From JBBIQS01 sp037442205 (lineage in GTDB: Bacteria; Myxococcota; Myxococcia; Myxococcales; UBA5297), in assembly GCA_037442205.1 (NCBI GenBank), contig JBBIQS010000153.1, positions 1-8,669 of the forward strand: a DNA stretch of 8,669 nt, read 5' to 3'. The notes under the pieces were generated by a model. The model was not told the origin of the DNA. It did not search any database and saw only the letters and a program-made list of their open reading frames with translations. Shown in pieces: positions 4,393 through 8,669 of the stretch. The position numbers and the translations under genes are program-made. Position 1 is the first letter of the stretch. Each line of letters begins with the position of its first letter.

Positions 4393-7068
4393 ATGCGAAT
4401 CGCCTGCGCCGCCGCCCTCCTCCTCGCCCTGCCCCTCTCGGCCCTCGCCGCCGACCCCGCGCCCTCGACCGACGCCCTGGCCAAAGAGATCGTCGCTCGC
4501 TACCGCCAGGCGCTGGTGCTGGCCGCGGACTACGACTCCCTCGACGCCGCCGCGAAGGAGCGGGTGAGCATCGTCGGGCGCATCCTCTTCACCGCCAACA
4601 ACGAAGCGCTCGAGGAGCTGCACAACCGGCTCGACGCCGACCTGGCGGCGCTGACCAAGGCGCCGCTGGCGGACTCGAGCGCGCTGGCGACGTTCCTGAA
4701 GCTGCTCGAGGCCAACGACCCGTGGCGCGACGCGGACAAGCTGGCCTTCCGCGATCTGGTGCGCTCGCTGGCGACGGCGGTCCCCTCGGGCAAGGCCGCC
4801 GAGCCGTGGAGGAAGCGCCTCGCCGACGACGCCGCCGCGCTGCAGCAGATCCACGAGCTCTACGAGAAGGAGATGGCCGCGCTGTTCGGCAAGCTCGGCA
4901 GCCGCGGGCTCACGGTACGGCGCGAGAAGTGGGACGACTACCTCAAGTTCCTGCGCACGCTCTATACCCGCGAGAAGATCCTCGACACCTTCCGCGACGA
5001 GCTCTCGGCCCTGGACGCCGGCCTCCGCGGCGGCAAGAGGGCCCCGCGCAAGGTCGATCCGCTGCTGATCGACGGCGGCAAGTTGCCGCCGATGAGCCTG
5101 GTCATCAGCTTCGACGACGGCCCGCACCCGGTGCACACCAAGACCGTCCTCGACACCCTGGCCGCCAAGGGCGTGAAGGGCATGTTCTTCGAGCTGGGCA
5201 AGAACGTGGGCGAGCTCAAGTCCGACGGCACGGTGAAGGAGCTCAAGGGCGCCGAGCTCACCCAGCGGCTCCTGAAGGAGGGGCACGTCCTCGCCAACCA
5301 CACCGTCAACCACAAGTTCCTGCCCAAGCTGTCGGAGGAGAGGCTGGACCACGAGATCGACGACTCGCGCACCATCCTCGAGGCGGCATCCAAGCAGAAA
5401 GTCGCGCTGTTTCGCCCGCCCTACGGCGCGCGCAGCGAAGCGGTGGACCTGGCGATCGAGAACCGCAAGCTGATGGCCTACCTGTGGAACGTCGACTCGC
5501 TCGACTGGGCGGATCCGGTGCCCTCGTCGATCGCCGACCGCGTGGTGCAGCAGGTCGAGGCGCTCAAGCGCGGCGTGATCCTGATGCACGACGTCCATCC
5601 GCAGAGCGCCGAGGCGCTGCCGCTGGTGCTCGATGCGCTCCTGGCCAAGGGCTACAAGTTCTATCTCTGGAACGGCTCGGAGTTCATCGGCGACAAGCCG
5701 GCGGGTCGCGGCGAGGCCGAGGTCACCCCGCGCGCCGGCGCCTCGTTCTACCGGAAGAGCCACGCGGTGGTGGTCGGGATCAACGACTACAAAAGCTGGC
5801 CCAAGCTCAGCTACGCGGTGAACGACGCCAAGGCCGTGCGCGAGGTGCTGGTCAGCAAGTTCCTGTTTCCGCCGGAGAACGTGACGCTGCTCCTCGACCA
5901 CGAGGCGACGCGGGAGCGCATCCTCACCGCGCTCGGGGACACGATGGGCGACGGCGCCAGGGTTCAGCGCGACGATCGGCTGTTCGTCTTCTTCGCCGGC
6001 CACGGCACGACGCGCCAGCTGCCGAACGGCAAGAGCCTCGGCTACATCGTCCCGGTGGACGCCGACGCCAAGAACCTGCAGGGCACGGCGATCTCGATGT
6101 CGAACTTCGAGGACATCTCGGACGAGGTGCCGGCGAAGCACATCTTCTTCGCCATGGACGCCTGCTACTCGGGCCTGGCGCTGACCCGCGGCGCGGCGCC
6201 GGCGCAGTCCGGGGACGTCGGGCGCTACCTGGCCGAGGTCACCCGCCGCACCACGCGCGAGGTGCTCACCGCCGGCGGGGCCGACGAGCAGGTCTCGGAT
6301 CGCGGGCCCAACGGCCACTCGATCTTCACCTGGACGCTGCTGCAGGGGCTCGAGGGGCGGGCGGACCTCAACGGCGACGGCTACGTGACCGGCAGCGAGC
6401 TGGGGGCGTACGTGGCGCCGGCGGTTTCGCAGATCTCGCACCAGACGCCGGCGTTCGGAAGCCTGGTCGGCAGCGACGGCGGCGAGTTCGTGCTCGAGCT
6501 CAACCACCAGGCCGAGTTCCTCACCGACGAGTCGCACCAGCTCGAGGAGGAGGCGATTTCGCTGAACAGCGAGCTGGACCGGGTGCGGCAGCTTGTCGCC
6601 GAGAAGAAGAAGCTGATGAGCGAGCTGGAGAAGAGCCAGAAGGAGCTGGCCAGCCTGCAGGCCGCGCCCGCCGCCGCCGACCCGGCGCTTGCCAAGAAGG
6701 AGCAGGCCAAGCGCGAGAACGATCGCGGCACGACGCTCTACCGCGAGCGGAAGTACGCCGAGGCGCTGGCTGCGTTCCAGAGCGCGGCGCAGCTCGCTCC
6801 CGACGACCCGCAGAGCGCCAACAACGTGGGCTTCCTGCTCTTCAAGATGGGCAAGAGCGCCGAGAGCGTGCCGTGGCTAGAGAAGACGGTGAAGCTCGAT
6901 CCGGCGCGCGCCCCGGCGTACGTGAACCTGGGCGACGCCTACGACAAGTCGGGACGCACCGCCGACGCGGCGAGGGTGTACCGAAAGTACCTGGAGCTGA
7001 TGCCCAATTCGCCGCTCAAGGATCGCGTGAAGGCTCGGATTGGGCAGCTGGAGACTGCGTCGAAGTGA
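4393..7068 (+). CDS. Secreted polysaccharide deacetylase-caspase-TPR fusion protein
   Basis: Predicted 891-residue exported protein with two enzyme domains. Residues 1-19 are a Sec signal peptide (cleavage after ALA). Residues 21-220 are charged and helical, of unknown fold. Residues about 232-435 are a NodB/CE4 polysaccharide deacetylase with all five motifs: SFDDGP (Asp241 base, Asp242 metal), HTVNH (metal His303 and His307), RPPYG (341-345), DSLDW (368-372) and LMHD (His399). Such enzymes remove acetyl groups from N-acetylglucosamine or N-acetylmuramic acid. Residues about 452-705 are a peptidase C14 caspase/orthocaspase domain: first strand HAVVVGINDY, catalytic His537 in FAGHG, catalytic Cys591 in DACYSG. 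Its tail holds a full EF-hand-type loop, DLNGDGYVTGSE (658-669). Residues 712-757 look like a coiled coil and about 770-875 are three TPRs. The ATG at 4393 is chosen over one at 4288 because it begins the signal peptide; its ribosome binding site is poor. No transmembrane anchor was seen besides the signal peptide. A small Cys-rich lipoprotein gene follows by 52 bases. Confidence 0.95.
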   Translation: MRIACAAALLLALPLSALAADPAPSTDALAKEIVARYRQALVLAADYDSLDAAAKERVSIVGRILFTANNEALEELHNRLDADLAALTKAPLADSSALATFLKLLEANDPWRDADKLAFRDLVRSLATAVPSGKAAEPWRKRLADDAAALQQIHELYEKEMAALFGKLGSRGLTVRREKWDDYLKFLRTLYTREKILDTFRDELSALDAGLRGGKRAPRKVDPLLIDGGKLPPMSLVISFDDGPHPVHTKTVLDTLAAKGVKGMFFELGKNVGELKSDGTVKELKGAELTQRLLKEGHVLANHTVNHKFLPKLSEERLDHEIDDSRTILEAASKQKVALFRPPYGARSEAVDLAIENRKLMAYLWNVDSLDWADPVPSSIADRVVQQVEALKRGVILMHDVHPQSAEALPLVLDALLAKGYKFYLWNGSEFIGDKPAGRGEAEVTPRAGASFYRKSHAVVVGINDYKSWPKLSYAVNDAKAVREVLVSKFLFPPENVTLLLDHEATRERILTALGDTMGDGARVQRDDRLFVFFAGHGTTRQLPNGKSLGYIVPVDADAKNLQGTAISMSNFEDISDEVPAKHIFFAMDACYSGLALTRGAAPAQSGDVGRYLAEVTRRTTREVLTAGGADEQVSDRGPNGHSIFTWTLLQGLEGRADLNGDGYVTGSELGAYVAPAVSQISHQTPAFGSLVGSDGGEFVLELNHQAEFLTDESHQLEEEAISLNSELDRVRQLVAEKKKLMSELEKSQKELASLQAAPAAADPALAKKEQAKRENDRGTTLYRERKYAEALAAFQSAAQLAPDDPQSANNVGFLLFKMGKSAESVPWLEKTVKLDPARAPAYVNLGDAYDKSGRTADAARVYRKYLELMPNSPLKDRVKARIGQLETASK

Positions 7069-7120
7069 TGCCAGGATTTCAGCGGCGGGCCGGACGCCGC
7101 TTCATTCCGAGGGTGCTCAA

Positions 7121-7369
7121 GTGAAAAGGTTCGCCCTGCTCTTGTTGTTGGCCTGTGGCTGCGCCGGCAATCCGACGTGTCCGGAGCCGATGGTCTGTGC
7201 GAAGCCGATTCCGTCGACGCTCGCCGCCTCCGAAACCTGCCGCCAGCCCTGCACTTCGAGCGACGCGGGAAGCTGCCCGACCGGAACGACCTGCCAGCAG
7301 GCCACGGTCTGCTGCTCGGGCTGTCCCGGCGCCATCATCTCGGTGTGCTGCCCGCCTTCCGGTTGCTGA
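7121..7369 (+). CDS. Small cysteine-rich lipoprotein
   Basis: Predicted 82-residue lipoprotein starting with GTG at 7121, chosen because GAGGGTG lies six bases upstream and the N-terminus is then MKRFALLLLLACGC, a short lipoprotein signal. Two cysteines compete as the lipidation site: Cys12 (LLAC) or Cys14 (ACGC). Lipidation at Cys14 would leave 12 further cysteines (20, 26, 40, 44, 52, 58, 64, 65, 68, 76, 77, 82), an even number suited to disulfides. The CC pairs at 64-65 and 76-77 and the terminal GC are distinctive. The region TSSDAGSCPTGTTCQQATVCC recalls the Cys-rich modules of larger myxobacterial lipoproteins. It lies 52 bases behind the deacetylase-caspase gene on the same strand, so co-transcription is likely but unproven; its own ribosome binding site is strong. 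An in-frame ATG at 7040 lies inside the upstream gene and would destroy the signal peptide. The function is unknown. Confidence 0.82.
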   Translation: MKRFALLLLLACGCAGNPTCPEPMVCAKPIPSTLAASETCRQPCTSSDAGSCPTGTTCQQATVCCSGCPGAIISVCCPPSGC

Positions 7370-7395
7370 GCTCTCAGTCCCGTTGCGGCGGCGCG

Positions 7396-7417
7396 CGGGC
7401 GGGTCTTTCTCCGCCCG
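7396..7417. terminator. Hairpin between convergent genes
   Basis: CGGGCGG (7396-7402) and CCGCCCG (7411-7417) form a perfect 7-bp stem around an eight-base pyrimidine-rich loop, 26 bases after the small lipoprotein stop codon and in the 155-base gap between convergent genes. The place suits a bidirectional terminator. Neither strand has a U-run after the stem, so intrinsic termination is uncertain. The rest of the gap (7418-7524) shows nothing else convincing. Confidence 0.4.
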
Positions 7418-7524
7418 AGGCGTTCGCGGCGGCGGAGAACGGGCTGCTCGTCACCAGCGGCCGGGACGTCTCGACCACTACCCCCTCGCTCGTGGGCAAC
7501 CGACGTCTGCAGCTCGCCGGCCGG

Positions 7525-8046
7525 CTAGGGAAGGGTCGAAAGCGAGGCGCAGTCGAAGGAATTAGGGTCGGCGAGGTTCGCCGCCTTCACGTGCGCGGGG
7601 GCCTCGCAGGTCGCAATGAACGGGTTGAAGGGAACGGCGTCATTGTGCCGGACGATGTCGGGAAACACCTGGTGCGGTAGAGATCCCCATCTCGCCAGCG
7701 TGACCGGGCCCCAGTCGTCGCCGATGCGCTCCTGTACGAGCTCGCCCGAGGAGACAAAGCACTCGTCCGCCGTCGCGTGGCCGGCGAACCCGATGGGCAT
7801 CGTGCGCCTCAGGAGCAGTCCGTTGGCGGGGTGACGGACGAGGCCCCATCTGCCCAGCTCCGACCAGACGTGGTCCACCTTGACGCCGAACTTCTCGGCC
7901 ACGAGCCTGCGCGCCGTGGGAAGGGCCGCGACGACCTCCGGCCCCGTCGCCGGACGCGTGGCGAACTCGCATGGAATCGTGTCGATGTAACGCGTCTGGA
8001 AGCAGCCGGAGGTGGCGAGTGCGAGTGCGACCGCGAGGGCGGTCAA
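7525..8046 (-). CDS. Putative lipoprotein of unknown function (TTG start)
   Basis: Predicted 173-residue lipoprotein, not recognised. It begins with an Ala/Leu-rich stretch ending ATSGC, with Cys15 as the likely lipidated residue, followed by FQTRYIDTIPC. The mature part has four more cysteines (26, 96, 147, 166), enough for two disulfides. It has several Trp residues (61, 67, 112, 120), including WSELGRWG and WGPVTLARWG, which look like an internal repeat of a short motif. The only usable in-frame start is TTG at 8046-8044; upstream the frame stays open to a TGA near 8206-8208 without ATG or GTG. GGGAG lies about 12 bases before the TTG, rather far. With this start the signal peptide lacks the usual Lys/Arg after Met, while the codons just upstream encode Arg-rich sequence (R-A-R-E-L-R-D-T). 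The true start may therefore differ, or the 5' end may be damaged by an indel. It converges on the small Cys-rich lipoprotein and has a membrane protein gene 183 bases upstream. Confidence 0.75.
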   Translation of the reverse strand: MTALAVALALATSGCFQTRYIDTIPCEFATRPATGPEVVAALPTARRLVAEKFGVKVDHVWSELGRWGLVRHPANGLLLRRTMPIGFAGHATADECFVSSGELVQERIGDDWGPVTLARWGSLPHQVFPDIVRHNDAVPFNPFIATCEAPAHVKAANLADPNSFDCASLSTLP

Positions 8047-8120
8047 GGTGTCGCGGAGCTCCCGCGCGCGAACTGCGCCCGGCCGCCGCCAGCTGGATCC
8101 GCCGCCTAGCCTGCGACGCC

Positions 8121-8134
8121 GTCGCCGCGGCGAC
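8121..8134. promoter_or_regulatory. 14-bp perfect palindrome upstream of the TTG-start lipoprotein
   Basis: GTCGCCGCGGCGAC is a perfect 14-bp palindrome, lying in the gap between the lipoprotein gene and the membrane-protein gene, about 75 bases before the TTG start. A second small dyad, CGATC-TCCT-GATCG, lies at 8165-8178. Either could be an operator or a small hairpin. Such GC-only palindromes are expected fairly often in DNA of this composition. Confidence 0.2.
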
Positions 8135-8229
8135 CGCCACCAAGGTAGTGGCCGAGCTGCCCGCCGATCTCCTGATCGCGCAACGGCGCGTCGCGATGCT
8201 GTTGGCAGTCACGCTCCGAGAAGCTCGAA

Positions 8230-8616
8230 TCAACGTGCGGCCCTCCTGCCAACCAACCGGTTGATCGGGCCGCGCAGCAGCAGGTAGGGCACGATGGCCA
8301 ACGTCACGGCGGTCGCCAGGGACTCGAGCGGATAGAACCACCTCAAGTAGAGGCCTTGGTAGACGCCGTCGAGGACGAGGGCGAGGACAAAGACCTTCCC
8401 CACCGACTTCCAGCCGCTCCGGACCAGGTCCCGGCGGTGATCGGAGCTGGTGAACACGGCCCAGCCAAAGGCCGGCTTCCCGGCCTTGGCGTCCTTGAGC
8501 CCGTCGCGCAGCGCGAAGAGGGCGGCCATCAGCGGCTGCACCACCATGCGGAAGTTCATGGGCCCGTGCACCCGGCCCACGAGGTGCTCCATGAATCTCG
8601 CCAGGATCTCGTCCAT
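8230..8616 (-). CDS. Small integral membrane protein (conserved hypothetical type)
   Basis: Predicted 128-residue inner-membrane protein. The ATG at 8616-8614 has an excellent ribosome binding site, AGGGGAG seven bases upstream. Hydrophobic segments lie at about residues 22-38 (perhaps amphipathic), 72-91 (VGKVFVLALVLDGVYQGLYL) and 98-115 (ESLATAVTLAIVPYLLLRGP). The second and third are clear transmembrane helices, joined by the short loop RWFYPLES. The soluble stretch between the first two (LRDGLKDAKAGKPAFGWAVF and then SDHRRDLVRSGWKS) is charged. The phrases GRVHGPMNFR, QPLMAALFALRDGLKDA and PYLLLRGPINR look strongly conserved and recall a small proteobacterial membrane-protein family without known function; I recognise the type but cannot name a Pfam entry. 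The C-terminus is Arg-rich (RLVGRRAAR) and so probably cytoplasmic. No enzyme motif is present. It lies upstream of, and on the same strand as, the TTG-start lipoprotein gene. Confidence 0.85.
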   Translation of the reverse strand: MDEILARFMEHLVGRVHGPMNFRMVVQPLMAALFALRDGLKDAKAGKPAFGWAVFTSSDHRRDLVRSGWKSVGKVFVLALVLDGVYQGLYLRWFYPLESLATAVTLAIVPYLLLRGPINRLVGRRAAR

Positions 8617-8669
8617 CGCCGGGCTCCCCTTCCACCGCCTCTGAGCTTCTCCAGCGACCGCGGTCAGAT

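Noticed and set aside
5730..5745. Possible artificial fusion of two genes between the deacetylase and caspase domains
   Set aside because: No stop codon, ribosome binding site or second signal peptide is visible at the junction, and the frame and codon style are continuous, so a real fusion is the simpler reading.
4276..6537. 753-codon open frame antisense to the deacetylase-caspase gene
   Set aside because: It is composed of low-complexity Val/Leu/Gly/Arg/His/Gln sequence with no domain, signal or motif, and lies opposite a gene whose frame shows two complete enzyme domains. Long antisense frames are a known artefact of high-GC codon bias.
4722..7124. 800-codon plus-strand frame overlapping the same gene
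   Set aside because: Its translation is almost wholly Arg/Gly/Ala/Pro and it is a frame-shifted shadow of the fusion protein.
7177..7680. 167-codon plus-strand frame from inside the small lipoprotein
   Set aside because: It runs through the convergent gap into the antisense of the next gene, and its residues look like shadow sequence.
7640..8635. 331-codon minus-strand frame over the right-end genes
   Set aside because: It overlaps both the lipoprotein and the membrane protein in a different frame and is Arg/Gly/Ala/Pro-rich without motifs. The two smaller frames have a lipobox or transmembrane helices.

Overview
The window looks like chromosomal DNA of a high-GC delta-proteobacterium-type organism, most likely a myxobacterium (Myxococcota). 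This is inferred from style: very GC-rich coding sequence with strong third-position bias, several predicted lipoproteins, one of them with an Asp-Ala-Gly (DAG) repeat linker before a cysteine-rich body, and a large secreted multidomain protein with caspase and TPR modules. No rRNA, tRNA, transposase, integrase, CRISPR array or phage gene was seen.

Layout. Bases 1-1169 are read leftwards: the first 37 codons of an exported protein that runs off the left edge, and upstream of it a 320-residue DAG-repeat, cysteine-rich lipoprotein. The lipoprotein is divergent from a block read rightwards (1294-7369): a radical SAM protein, an alpha/beta hydrolase, a FabH-type 3-oxoacyl-ACP synthase III, a very large secreted protein joining a polysaccharide deacetylase to a caspase-like protease with EF-hand loop, coiled coil and TPRs, and a small cysteine-rich lipoprotein. 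The right end (7525-8616) is read leftwards again and converges on that block: a lipoprotein of unknown role with a TTG start, and upstream of it a small integral membrane protein.

How the genes may work together. The hydrolase and FabH are 89 bases apart on one strand and both act on acyl or ester chemistry, so a lipid-related pair is plausible but unproven. The 891-residue deacetylase-caspase protein and the 82-residue lipoprotein 52 bases behind it may be co-transcribed and both appear to act outside the cytoplasm. All key residues of both enzyme domains are present in the large protein. That makes it the most interesting object here: one exported polypeptide apparently able to deacetylate cell-wall or other polysaccharide and to cleave proteins with a caspase-fold protease, with a calcium-type loop and TPR docking surfaces. 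No stretch longer than 300 bases lacks a gene; the largest gaps are 182 bases or less.
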